Part shown: piece after piece, positions 53,071-61,669 of the stretch
How positions within the stretch are numbered: the first letter of the stretch is position 1
How the letters are laid out: each line of letters begins with the position of its first letter
Made by a program: the position numbers and the translations under genes
Assembly (NCBI GenBank): GCA_035487295.1
Contig: DATHMH010000034.1
Location: 153,132 to 217,131 of the forward strand
DNA length: 64,000 bases
Direction: 5' to 3'
Source of the DNA: QIAW01 sp035487295
GTDB taxonomy: Bacteria; Acidobacteriota; Terriglobia; Terriglobales; Acidobacteriaceae
The notes under the pieces: generated by a model
What the model was told of the DNA's origin: nothing
Database searches by the model: none
What the model saw: only the letters and a program-made list of their open reading frames with translations

Positions 53071-53448
53071 CTATTCAAAATACGTAGCCGTGGTGGTGTC
53101 GGTCTCCCACACGCGGACATCTTTCACGTGCACACGTCCCTGTGTGCTCTGCTGCAACCGCGACCTGGTTTCCTCATAAAAGTATTTGGCCAGATTTTCC
53201 GCTGAAGGATTGATTTGCTTAAAGGGCTCAATGTCGTTGAGATACTGATGGTCGAGCCGCTCGATAATTTCATTCATCGCGCGCTTCAGGTCTTTAAAAT
53301 CCCAGAGCAGGCCAATGGTATCAAGCTGCTCGCCGGTCACGGTTATGCGGATCTTGTAATTATGGCCGTGCGGATTTTCACACTTGCCCCGGTACCCGCG
53401 CAGGGCGTGTCCAGCGGCAAAACTCTCTTCTACGCTCACTTCAAACAT
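53071..53448 (-). CDS. queD: 6-carboxy-5,6,7,8-tetrahydropterin synthase
   Basis: 125 residues from ATG 53448, before the family start MFEVSVEESFAAGHALR; an extra 9 residues are open upstream. Zinc-binding His in AGHAL and in NPHGHNYKI, catalytic Cys in GKCENPHG, and C-terminal VWETDTTTATY. Converts dihydroneopterin triphosphate to 6-carboxy-tetrahydropterin, first committed step to queuosine. Downstream genes queE and queC complete preQ0 synthesis. Confidence 0.94.
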   Translation of the reverse strand: MFEVSVEESFAAGHALRGYRGKCENPHGHNYKIRITVTGEQLDTIGLLWDFKDLKRAMNEIIERLDHQYLNDIEPFKQINPSAENLAKYFYEETRSRLQQSTQGRVHVKDVRVWETDTTTATYFE

Positions 53449-53499
53449 GCTGCTTCTTTTCCTGCTTCCCTTCAAACTCTATTGTAACGCGCTGAAATC

Positions 53500-53844
53500 T
53501 TACTTTTTAGCGTGCGCCTTCTTGCCGGAGCTTTCTTTCTTGCTTTCGGTCTTGCTGTCGCTTTTCGACTCGGGTTTGGCTTCTCCCGAGTCGGGTTTGG
53601 CCGCAGATTCGGTCCCAGCGCCGGCTCCATCTCCATCTGGGCTTTTGCCCGAAGGCGCAGATGATTTCTTGGCGTAATCGGTCACGTACCAGCCCGACCC
53701 TTTGAATTGCACCGCGGGCGCAGAGAGCACCTGCTCAACCGCGCCGCCGCATTCCGGGCATTTCTTGACCGGTGCATCAGAAAATTTCTGTATACGCTCA
53801 AAGCGATGACTACATTTTTTGCACAAATACTCGTAGAGAGGCAT
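53500..53844 (-). CDS. FmdB-family zinc-ribbon protein
   Basis: 114 residues. The first ~55 are an FmdB-type putative regulator: MPLYEYLCKKCSHRFERIQ with CxxC, then KKCPECGGAVEQVLSAP with a second CxxC. The remaining half is a low-complexity tail of Ser, Lys, Gly, Ala and Asp, unusual in length. The function of FmdB proteins is mostly unknown. 51 bases before queD on the same strand. Confidence 0.85.
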   Translation of the reverse strand: MPLYEYLCKKCSHRFERIQKFSDAPVKKCPECGGAVEQVLSAPAVQFKGSGWYVTDYAKKSSAPSGKSPDGDGAGAGTESAAKPDSGEAKPESKSDSKTESKKESSGKKAHAKK

Positions 53845-53985
53845 TACCGCTTTCCCTTTTAGCTCCTTAAAGATTCCTTGGAAGGATGAGAAGATTCTAT
53901 TTTATCAATTTGGCCCGGGTTTCAGGAGGGACCTGAGACCCCGAGCCGCGGGCCCGAGAGCTCAGGCCAAATCCTCAGTACTGTC

Positions 53986-56900
53986 TCATCGCGGCTTCGG
54001 CCGGGGAGAACGATCAATGATCACAATCGGTGAAGAGCTTCCGCCTGCACTTCCATTTCCTATGTACACCGCTTGTATGTTGTACTGGCCGACTGGAAGC
54101 TGGGTAGCGTAGCTCGCTTGTCCACCAGCGAGAGTGAGTGTAGGTCCGAGTTGCCGGTTTCCGTTCAACAGAACAACGGAGTCGCCGTTGGTACCGCCCG
54201 TAACGGTGACCAAAAAGTTTGCCCTCTGCGTGGGAAGCACGCCCAGCGCGACGCCAAAATTGACCGTGACCGTGCCGGTAGCACCATTCACGGTCAACGC
54301 CGTGGTGCTTAAGCCGCCGGCATTGGACTCGACAACTTGGGTGAAGACCGCCGAGGTGCTGCCCACAAAGTTGATGTCGCCTCCGTAGACCGCAGTGATG
54401 GAATGTGTGCCGGGAGTGAGGGCCGCAGTCGTCAGGGTCCAGGTGCCGGCGCCGCTCGGCACCCCTGCGCCCAGGACCGCATTGCCATCCCTGAATTGCA
54501 CTGCGCCTGTGGGCGTGCCCGGAAACTGTGAGGTGACCGTGGCCATGAAGGTCAGCGAGGTGCCGGCAATCGAGGGATTGGTTCCTGCGGTCAGGGTCAC
54601 GACCGTCGTAGTGGGGTCACGCGTTACCACCTGGTACACCGCATTGGAAATGCTTGCTAAGAAGGAGCCGTTGCCGCCATAGATGGCCGTGATGATGTGT
54701 ACACCCAGAGCCAAAGACGAAGTCGTAAATGTGGCCACGCCGGCGCCGCTCAGTGCGGCTGTACCCAGCAGGTTACTGCCGTCATAGAACGAAACCGTTC
54801 CTGTGGGCGTGCTGCTGCCCGTAGCCGTGGCTGTAAAGGTCACCGCTTGGCCAAGGAACGAGGGATTCGAGCTCGGGCTAAGCGCAACCGCGGCGTAAGA
54901 AGCTGATGGCATCACCGTGAAGAAGTAAGCCGCGATCTGTCCGATGCTGGGGCTACTCTGCACGCCGGTCTGGATCGAATCCGCTGTCTGGCCATCGGCG
55001 GCGTAGGCATAAAGAATGTGCGTTCCCAGGCGCAGAACCGGAGTCTGGCCGGCAAATGTGGGCGCAGAGCCGGAGGCTGGCAGCCAGGGCCCCTGCCAGG
55101 TGTCCACCTGATAGTAGACGTTTTGTACGGGCGGCGAAGTGGGGGCGTAGGTGCTGGCGGTCGTGAAAGTAAACGTGGGCTGGGTGAGCGTAGTTTGATT
55201 GCCAGGGAGAGGGGTGATCGCCGTCGTCAACGGAATGGCATTTACCTGCTGTTCGGTAATTACTGTTACGTCACCGCTGCCGTTGTTGGCCACGTAGACT
55301 TTGTTGGTCACTAGATTGACGGTAATGCCTGCCGGATTGGTGTGCGGATTGATTGTGCTGGTGGTGTTGCTGGTTCCGTCAATCACGGTGACAGTGCTGT
55401 TCTGATTGACCACGTAGACCTTGTTGGTGACTGGATTAACGGCAATGGCTTGCGGATTCGGACCTACAGGCACGGGTAGAGCGAAATTGGTGGCCCCATC
55501 AATTACAGCCACGGTACTGCTGAAGCCGTTCTCGTCTCCGACGTAAATTTTGTTGGTCACCGGGTTCACCGCAATGGGTCCGGGGTTGGGGCCGGCAAAG
55601 ACAGTCATGGTGTTGTTAGTGATGCCATCGATCACGCTCATGCTGTTGTTGCTGGTATCGGTTACGTAGATCTTGTTGGTCACAGGGTTGACGGCAAGGG
55701 CCTGCGGCAGAGCTACAGTCACAGATGCAGTAGTGGTGTTGGTGGCCCCGTCAATCACCATCACCGAGCCGGGCGGGGGATGGATGCCGAAGGGATGACC
55801 GGCTACATAGATTTTGTTGGTGACTGGATTCAGGGCACTGGCAGCCGGAATGTCCGTCCCATTCACCACGGCCGTAACGGTATTGCTCGCGCCGTCAATC
55901 ACGTTGACGACCTCGCCAGTAATAAAATTGCCGACAACATAGATTTTGTTGGTCACCGGGTTTACGTTAATTTCCCCCGGTGCAGCTACATTCACGGACG
56001 TGGTCGTGTTGCTGGCCCCGTCAATCACGGTCACGGTGCTGTTCTGATTGGCCACGTAAATCTTGTTGGTGACGGGATTCACACCAACGAAAATCGGGCC
56101 GTTCGGATCAGGCACGTTGACAGGAGAGTTCGTGGCCCCATCAATTACAGTCACGTCATTGCTGCCGTTGTTGACCACGTAGATCTTATTGGTCGCCGCG
56201 TTTGCAGCAATTGCACTCGGAGCCATATCAGCGCCCACGAGGGCAGTACCGTTGGTGGCCCCGTCAACTACAGTCACATTGTTGCTGCCATTGTTAACCA
56301 CGTAGGTCCTGTTGGTGACTGGGTTCACAGCGACAGCAGAGGGATTGATGCCACTGTTGACCACGCTCGTGGTGTTGCTGGCGCCATCAATGATCGTGAT
56401 CTTATTGCTGCTCAGATTGGCCACGTAAATCTTGTTGGTCACCGGGTTCACGACAACGGCCACCGGATTGGTGCTGGTGGTTACAGGCGTGGTGTTATTG
56501 GCGCCGTCAATCACGGTCACGGTGCCGCTGCCATTGTTGGCTACGTAGGTCATGTTGGTGACCGGGTTCACGGCGATGGCGACCGGCCCTGTACCTACAC
56601 TCACCGGGGTCGTGGTGTTATTGGACCCATCAATGACGGTCACGTTACTGCTGCTCAGATTGACGACGTAGATCTTGTTCGTCACCGGGTTCACGGCAAT
56701 AGCTCCCTGCGGTGTGACTACGTTTACCGGCGTAGTGCTGTTGTCAGCGCCGTTAATTACGGTCACGCTGTTGCTGCCCTGGTTGGCCACGTAAATCTTG
56801 TTGGTGACCGGGTTCACGGCGATATTTCGCGGCGCGGTGCCGACGGTCACCGGAGCGGCGGTGCTATTGTCAGCTCCGTTGATCACAGTCACATTGCTGC

Positions 56901-57321
56901 TGCCGAGGTTGGATACGTAAATCTTATTGGTGACTGAGTTCACGGCGATCGCAGCAGGCGTGGTACCCACAGTCACCGGGGCAGCCGTGCTATTGTCAGC
57001 TCCGTTGATCACGGTCACGGTGCCGCCCGTGCCATTGGCCACGTAGATCTTGTTAGTAACCGGGTTCACGGCGATGGCCCTCGGCCCGGTGCCCACATTT
57101 ACAGTAGCTGTGCTGTTGTTAGACCCATCAATCACAGTTACTGTGTTGCCGGCCTGATTGGCCACATAGATCTTGTTCGTGACTGGGTTTACTGCCACGG
57201 CCAGGGGAACGTTACCCACATTCACCGTGGCCGTGACCCGCTGGGCGTAGCTGCTGAGAGAGATGGCCAGAAACAGAATTCCGAACAGGAGAGGTCGAAG
57301 CTTCAAGAATGTTGCAGACAT
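53986..57321 (-). CDS. Exported YVTN beta-propeller repeat and Ig-like domain protein
   Basis: 1111 residues from ATG 57321; an in-frame ATG at 57330 is too close to AAAGG. Signal peptide (LRPLLFGILFLAISLSSYA). About 16 tandem repeats of ~40-43 residues (each with a core like AVNPVTNKIYVANQ and TVTVIDG) run from residue ~30 to ~690. These are YVTN-type propeller blades. Two Ig-like (Big_3-type) domains follow, with SFYDGSNLLGTAAL and QFRDGNAVLGAG, and then a related third beta domain with basic C-terminus. Sixteen blades exceed one seven-bladed propeller, so two are likely. Surface adhesion or binding is inferred. Confidence 0.85.
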   Translation of the reverse strand: MSATFLKLRPLLFGILFLAISLSSYAQRVTATVNVGNVPLAVAVNPVTNKIYVANQAGNTVTVIDGSNNSTATVNVGTGPRAIAVNPVTNKIYVANGTGGTVTVINGADNSTAAPVTVGTTPAAIAVNSVTNKIYVSNLGSSNVTVINGADNSTAAPVTVGTAPRNIAVNPVTNKIYVANQGSNSVTVINGADNSTTPVNVVTPQGAIAVNPVTNKIYVVNLSSSNVTVIDGSNNTTTPVSVGTGPVAIAVNPVTNMTYVANNGSGTVTVIDGANNTTPVTTSTNPVAVVVNPVTNKIYVANLSSNKITIIDGASNTTSVVNSGINPSAVAVNPVTNRTYVVNNGSNNVTVVDGATNGTALVGADMAPSAIAANAATNKIYVVNNGSNDVTVIDGATNSPVNVPDPNGPIFVGVNPVTNKIYVANQNSTVTVIDGASNTTTSVNVAAPGEINVNPVTNKIYVVGNFITGEVVNVIDGASNTVTAVVNGTDIPAASALNPVTNKIYVAGHPFGIHPPPGSVMVIDGATNTTTASVTVALPQALAVNPVTNKIYVTDTSNNSMSVIDGITNNTMTVFAGPNPGPIAVNPVTNKIYVGDENGFSSTVAVIDGATNFALPVPVGPNPQAIAVNPVTNKVYVVNQNSTVTVIDGTSNTTSTINPHTNPAGITVNLVTNKVYVANNGSGDVTVITEQQVNAIPLTTAITPLPGNQTTLTQPTFTFTTASTYAPTSPPVQNVYYQVDTWQGPWLPASGSAPTFAGQTPVLRLGTHILYAYAADGQTADSIQTGVQSSPSIGQIAAYFFTVMPSASYAAVALSPSSNPSFLGQAVTFTATATGSSTPTGTVSFYDGSNLLGTAALSGAGVATFTTSSLALGVHIITAIYGGNGSFLASISNAVYQVVTRDPTTTVVTLTAGTNPSIAGTSLTFMATVTSQFPGTPTGAVQFRDGNAVLGAGVPSGAGTWTLTTAALTPGTHSITAVYGGDINFVGSTSAVFTQVVESNAGGLSTTALTVNGATGTVTVNFGVALGVLPTQRANFLVTVTGGTNGDSVVLLNGNRQLGPTLTLAGGQASYATQLPVGQYNIQAVYIGNGSAGGSSSPIVIIDRSPRPKPR

Positions 57322-57445
57322 GACGCCCATCCTTTAAAGACCTGTTTTGCGGTGCGAGACACACGCTGATCTGGCGTACAACAATAACCTTTGAAGAGAC
57401 TGAGCCGTAAAAGGGGGAACGGTTATACGCAGGGGAGACGATGGA

Positions 57446-57473
57446 ATTATATGCCACTTTTAAAGAGAAACAA
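57446..57473 (-). promoter_or_regulatory. Sigma-70 promoter for the YVTN-repeat gene
   Basis: On the minus strand TTGTTT (57473-57468), 16-base spacer, perfect TATAAT (57451-57446). It predicts a start near 57439 and a ~118-base leader to the ATG at 57321. The rest of this 327-base gap contains the palindrome listed next and no gene. Confidence 0.55.
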
Positions 57474-57557
57474 GCGAATTATTGAGGTTACGGAAGTCCA
57501 TTGTCCGACCCATTTTAGGAATTACTCTCTTTGATGTAACAGGAAACCCGATATCAG

Positions 57558-57577
57558 GCGCGGCTTTTCAGCCGTGC
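57558..57577. repeat. Intergenic palindrome, second copy of the GGCACGG-type family
   Basis: GCGCGGCT-TTTC-AGCCGTGC, 8-bp stem with one G-T wobble; the same CGG...CCGTGC(C/G)GTAA text follows as in the element at 49924. It lies in the divergent gap between the YVTN gene and rsmI. Confidence 0.45.
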
Positions 57578-57648
57578 GGTAAGCTGTTGATTGTTCCACA
57601 CATCGCTCCAGAACGGGCTGTCGAGTATGATTCTGCTGAAGGAGAGCC

Positions 57649-58509
57649 ATGGCCAATGAGCTTAAAAATACTGGCGCGATCTACCTGGTGGCGACGCCCA
57701 TCGGCAACCTGGAAGACATAACCTTGCGCGCCCTGCGGATATTAAAAGAAGCCAGCCTCATTGCCTGCGAAGACACGCGCCAGACACAAAAGCTGCTGAA
57801 TCATTTCGGCATCACGACTCCGACCATCAGTTATCACGAACATAACGAAGCCGGACGCGCGAAAGAACTCGTGGAACAGGCGCAGCAGGGTCGCAACATC
57901 GCTATTGTGTCCGACGCGGGCATGCCTGGAATTTCCGATCCGGGGTACCGCGTCGTCTTGCAAGCTTTGGAGCACGACGTTCCAGTGATTCCCATTCCGG
58001 GAGCATCAGCACTCGTCGCTGGTCTCGCCGCCAGCGGATTGCCCACGGATTCTTTTCGCTTCCACGGCTTTCTACCGGCAAAGCAGGGACACCGCCGCCG
58101 CACACTGGAAGAAATCCGCCTGTCGTCTGAAACCGAGGTCTTTTACGAAGCCCCCCATCGCGTGGCCGAAACTCTGCAGGATATCGTTGAAGTGCTGGGC
58201 GCATCGCGCCCGGTGGTGATTGCGCGTGAGATCACCAAGCTGCACGAAGAATTTCTGCGCGGGAGTGCAGAAGAAATTTTGCAGCAGCTCCAGAAAAAAG
58301 AAGTTCGCGGCGAGATTACGCTGCTGATCGGCAAAGCTACCGATGAAGCGAAAAGCGTCATCTCCGCAACCCAAACTTTAGGACAAAGAATGACGGAGCT
58401 TATAAGCGGCCAGAATCTCGAAGAAAAGGACGCACTCAAGCTGGTCGCCAAAGAGCGCCATATCTCGAAAAGTGAAGCCTATCGCCAGTGGCAACAGGCC
58501 AAAAAATAG
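57649..58509 (+). CDS. rsmI: 16S rRNA (cytidine-1402-2'-O)-methyltransferase
   Basis: 286 residues. LVATPIGNLEDITLRAL at the N-terminus, CEDTRQTQKLL, VSDAGMPGISDPGY near residue 85 and IPGASALVAGLAASGLP near residue 120 are the fingerprint of RsmI (tetrapyrrole-methylase fold). It 2'-O-methylates C1402 in the ribosomal P site with SAM. GGAGAG precedes ATG 57649. Single gene; hairpin downstream. Confidence 0.96.
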   Translation: MANELKNTGAIYLVATPIGNLEDITLRALRILKEASLIACEDTRQTQKLLNHFGITTPTISYHEHNEAGRAKELVEQAQQGRNIAIVSDAGMPGISDPGYRVVLQALEHDVPVIPIPGASALVAGLAASGLPTDSFRFHGFLPAKQGHRRRTLEEIRLSSETEVFYEAPHRVAETLQDIVEVLGASRPVVIAREITKLHEEFLRGSAEEILQQLQKKEVRGEITLLIGKATDEAKSVISATQTLGQRMTELISGQNLEEKDALKLVAKERHISKSEAYRQWQQAKK

Positions 58510-58537
58510 CAGTCTACAGGGTTTCAGTTTCCGGCCC

Positions 58538-58563
58538 TTAGCTTGGTGCACTAAGCAAGCTAA
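58538..58563 (+). terminator. Hairpin downstream of rsmI
   Basis: TTAGCTTG and CAAGCTAA arms (perfect 8 bp) with a 10-base loop, 29 bases past the rsmI stop. No T run follows, so terminator function is uncertain. Confidence 0.4.
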
Positions 58564-58776
58564 CATCCTTATTTACCTGCAAGTTACTGATTGGCCGGGC
58601 TGGCACCCGCTGATCCAAACAGAAAACAGCACTCCGAAAATTGACCCTTTTTGGTGTAATCTAGTCTGAAGGACTTCCCCCTTTTCGAGGCAAGAAACCT
58701 TGCTTCTCTTTGCTATTGAATTCGCTGACGGATTCCAGGCGGATTTTAGCGCAAGCCGCCGCAGAGTGTATGCCGT

Positions 58777-60867
58777 ATGAGCACAGGAATGGCCCTGGAG
58801 AAAATTGGGCGATATGAAATTGTAGGGCAACTGGGCAAGGGCGCCATGGGCGTAGTGTACAGGGCCATGGACCCGACCATCGGCCGTACAGTTGCGCTCA
58901 AAACCATGCGTTTGGACGTGCAGGGGCCAGACTCTTCCGAGATGCTGGCGCGCTTCCGCAACGAAGCCCGTCTGGCCGGCGTGCTCAACCATCCCAACAT
59001 TGTCACCATCTACGATGCTGGCGAGATCAATGGCCTGTTTTACATGGCCATGGAGTACATCGAAGGGAAGACACTCTATCAGCTCATGTTGCAGGAACAA
59101 GCCCTGCCCATGGAGACGGTGCTTGATCTCTCGCGCCAGATTTGCGCCGGATTAGATGCCGCCTCAGCCCAGCGCGTGGTGCATCGTGACATCAAACCTG
59201 CCAACATCATGATTCTTCCCAGTGGCACGGTAAAGATCACGGATTTCGGCATCGCCAAGGCCGGGGGCAGCATGACCTCAACCGGCGAGGTGCTGGGTAC
59301 ACCCAATTACATGTCGCCCGAGCAGGTGAAGGGTAAGCCGCTCGACGGCCGGTCAGATCTGTTCAGCTTCGGCGTGATCCTCTACGAGATGATCACCGGC
59401 GAAAAACCATTTGCCGGCGACAACATCACAACCATTATTTATAAGATCGTCAATGAAGATCCCATCCCGCCGCGCGAGCTGAATCCTGAAGTTCATCCGG
59501 GATTGAATCGGGTCATCCTGAAGGCGTTGGCCAAGACTCCGCAGGAACGCTACCAGATGGGGGCGGACCTGATGCACGCTCTGGAGAATTACGAGAATCT
59601 TCCCGAAGAAGAGGAAGAGGCTCCTAAGCCCATCCCGGCGGGAGTTTTTGAATTTCCACAGCAATCCACTTTCCCGAACACAGTAAAAACACCGGCCCCG
59701 GTTCGTACTCCGAATGGAGTTCCCGCTGCTGCCAGGACTGCAACCGGCAAGGCCACGGCCGCTCGGGGAGTTGTCACCAAGGTTCCCAGCAAAAAACCAA
59801 TGGTGGCCCAGAAATCAATTCCTTTGATGCAGGTGGTGGCGGGAGCGCTGGCAGTCATTATTGTGGTTGTAACCGGTGTCATCATTTACATCAGGCATGA
59901 GCAGGCCAAGCAAAAAGCGGAGATGGCGCGTGTGCTGCAACAGCAGAACACCGGATCGGCTGCGACAGAAACGCCGGAGACCACACAGCCGGTGAGCGCC
60001 GCGACTCCTGCTGTTTCTACTACACCGCCGGATGCTTCCCAGAACCCGCCTGTGGAGACGTCAAGCGAACCAAGCCCGTGGCGCAGCAACCGGCACCACA
60101 CCTCTAACCCGCGCGCCGGACACACGTCCGCAATTACAACCCCAACTTCTGCCATGCTGGGCTCGGGACAGTTGGTGTTAAGTTCTGATCCGGATGGCGC
60201 CGACGTTAAGATTGATGGAGTGGGTCAGCCCGACTGGCGCACCCCCTTTACCGCAACCGCAGTTCCGCCTGGCCCGCACACCATAACCTTCAGCAAAAAT
60301 GGATACTCGATTGAGACCCGCGTGGCTGAAGTGAATGCCGGCAAGCCGGCCTATGTGAATGCCAAGTTGAAAGCGGGCACCGCGACTGCTTCCATCAACA
60401 GCGACCCGCCGGGAGCGGCCATCCTCATTGATGACAGGGAAATCGTCAAAACTACACCCACACAAATTGTGCTGGGCCGGGGCATGCACAACATCACTGT
60501 GCGCAAACCCGGCTTCCAGGTAGCTACTACCAATGTAGATTTGCAGGAAGGCCAGCAATTCAGCTTCGCTCCTACCTTGAAACCGCTGGATTTAGAGAAG
60601 GCCAAGGAATCGCACGGCAATATCTTTTCGCGTATGTTTGGGGGCAACACTGGAGACAGAATTGGCGTTGAAGTGCACACCGTCCCGCGCGGAGCTCAAA
60701 TATCGGTGAACGGCGAGCTGTATTCCAAAACCACACCCACGAAGCTCGCACTCCCACCCGGCGAATATGAAATCATCCTGCAGCTCCCTGGTTATAGGCC
60801 CTTGCGCAAAAATTTGACCGTAGAAAAAGGTCCCGCCATACGGATTGAGGAAACGCTGCAGAAATAG
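58777..60867 (+). CDS. Membrane Ser/Thr protein kinase with three PEGA domains
   Basis: 696 residues. Kinase domain at residues ~12-275: Gly loop LGKGAMGVVYRA, catalytic Lys 42 (VALKTM), HRDIKPANI at 136-144, DFGIAKA at 156-162 and GTPNYMSPEQ. A Pro/Ala-rich linker leads to one membrane helix (~347-368, VVAGALAVIIVVVTGVIIY). After another linker come three PEGA domains in the periplasm (about 465-535, 535-605, 620-695), each with a core like LSSDPDGADVKIDG. PEGA domains bind surface or peptidoglycan-related targets, so it is likely a transmembrane Hanks-type sensor kinase. ATG 58777. It stands alone. Confidence 0.92.
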   Translation: MSTGMALEKIGRYEIVGQLGKGAMGVVYRAMDPTIGRTVALKTMRLDVQGPDSSEMLARFRNEARLAGVLNHPNIVTIYDAGEINGLFYMAMEYIEGKTLYQLMLQEQALPMETVLDLSRQICAGLDAASAQRVVHRDIKPANIMILPSGTVKITDFGIAKAGGSMTSTGEVLGTPNYMSPEQVKGKPLDGRSDLFSFGVILYEMITGEKPFAGDNITTIIYKIVNEDPIPPRELNPEVHPGLNRVILKALAKTPQERYQMGADLMHALENYENLPEEEEEAPKPIPAGVFEFPQQSTFPNTVKTPAPVRTPNGVPAAARTATGKATAARGVVTKVPSKKPMVAQKSIPLMQVVAGALAVIIVVVTGVIIYIRHEQAKQKAEMARVLQQQNTGSAATETPETTQPVSAATPAVSTTPPDASQNPPVETSSEPSPWRSNRHHTSNPRAGHTSAITTPTSAMLGSGQLVLSSDPDGADVKIDGVGQPDWRTPFTATAVPPGPHTITFSKNGYSIETRVAEVNAGKPAYVNAKLKAGTATASINSDPPGAAILIDDREIVKTTPTQIVLGRGMHNITVRKPGFQVATTNVDLQEGQQFSFAPTLKPLDLEKAKESHGNIFSRMFGGNTGDRIGVEVHTVPRGAQISVNGELYSKTTPTKLALPPGEYEIILQLPGYRPLRKNLTVEKGPAIRIEETLQK

Positions 60868-61220
60868 AAGTGCTGCCCACGGATTTCCCGGATCCCGCGG
60901 AATTTTTTCCCCGTTTATCAATCGTTCCCAGCTTTCTAAAGCGTTTCCAGCGCGGCTATACCCTTTCGATGGGATCACGTGTTAGGGCACAACTTTTTAG
61001 GGGGTTGAACGCGGACGTGAACACATTGGAAAGACTCCATTATGGTTCGCGGCCTGAATTCTTCGTACTTTGCCTCGAAGTAGGGTTATGCAGGTTGCGA
61101 GCGAGGTGCTTGGGAGCTTCGAGTCTGCCTTCCGCAAACGCCCCGCAGATCGCTACCTTGACGGTGACGTATCTCAATTCGCCTGTGGCTGCTTGAAATT
61201 CCTCGAGATTTCCTGAAATC
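60868..61220. other. Intergenic region without a recognisable gene
   Basis: About 350 bases between the kinase stop and the sigma-operon promoter. Short reading frames exist on both strands but none has a ribosome site or family-like content. No hairpin or RNA gene was recognised. Confidence 0.4.
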
Positions 61221-61247
61221 TGTCGAATTGGCTGCCTCCCATCCGTC
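61221..61247 (+). promoter_or_regulatory. Putative ECF42-type promoter of the YCII-sigma operon
   Basis: TGTCGA at 61221-61226, 17-base spacer, CGTC at 61244-61247. From memory, this is the -35/-10 form reported for ECF42 sigma factors. The expected start is near 61254, 47 bases before ATG 61301. The same element with identical spacing is at 62920-62946, before the other unit of the cluster. This suggests self-regulation. Confidence 0.6.
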
Positions 61248-61300
61248 ATACATTCAAGCGCACAAAGGCGCTTACAATTGCTCTCAAAGGAGAAAACGTG

Positions 61301-61669
61301 ATGCAATTCGCCATGCTAGTCTTCGAATCACCAGAAGCTTTTGCGGCACGGAATAACGACGAAACCGATCCCTACCTCGGTGCCTGGCGGGCGTACCACA
61401 AGGCGCTGGTCGAAGCCGGCATCTACCTCGGTGGCAATCCACTTCAAGCGCCGGAGACTGGGACCACGGTGCGACTTAAGGACGGAAAGCGGCGCGTACA
61501 GGATGGCCCCTTTGCGGATACCAAAGAGCTACTGGGGGGATTCTTTATCCTGGAACTCCCTTCGCTTGACGCGGCGCTCGATTGGGCAGCGCGCTGCCCG
61601 GCCGCCGCGGGTGGTGCTGTGGAGGTCCGTCCCCTTGCACTCGAATTCAGGCGCCGGGTCACGGGATGA
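61301..61669 (+). CDS. YCII-related (DGPF-type) protein
   Basis: 122 residues. A single YCII/dimeric ferredoxin-like domain: MQFAMLVFESPEAFAARN at the start, GIYLGGNPLQAPETGTTVRL, then VQDGPFADTKELLGGFFILE with the DGPF-type signature, then the helix DAALDWAARCP. AAGGAG lies eight bases before ATG 61301 (a GTG at 61298 is less likely). Proteins of this type are the standard neighbours of ECF42 sigma factors; their role is not known. The stop overlaps the sigma start (ATGA). Confidence 0.9.
   Translation: MQFAMLVFESPEAFAARNNDETDPYLGAWRAYHKALVEAGIYLGGNPLQAPETGTTVRLKDGKRRVQDGPFADTKELLGGFFILELPSLDAALDWAARCPAAAGGAVEVRPLALEFRRRVTG

Noticed and set aside
53930..53970. GC-rich imperfect inverted repeat after the YVTN gene
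   Set aside because: Several competing folds and no T run; not called as a terminator.
55780..56937. 385-codon rightward open frame with repeated motif
   Set aside because: Antisense reading of the YVTN DNA repeats; the regularity comes from the repeats.
55225..57220. CRISPR-like regular repeats
   Set aside because: Repeat period of about 120-130 bp, coding, without unique spacers; it is a protein repeat array.
58640..58665. TTGACC-based promoter before the kinase gene
   Set aside because: No -10 hexamer at a suitable distance.
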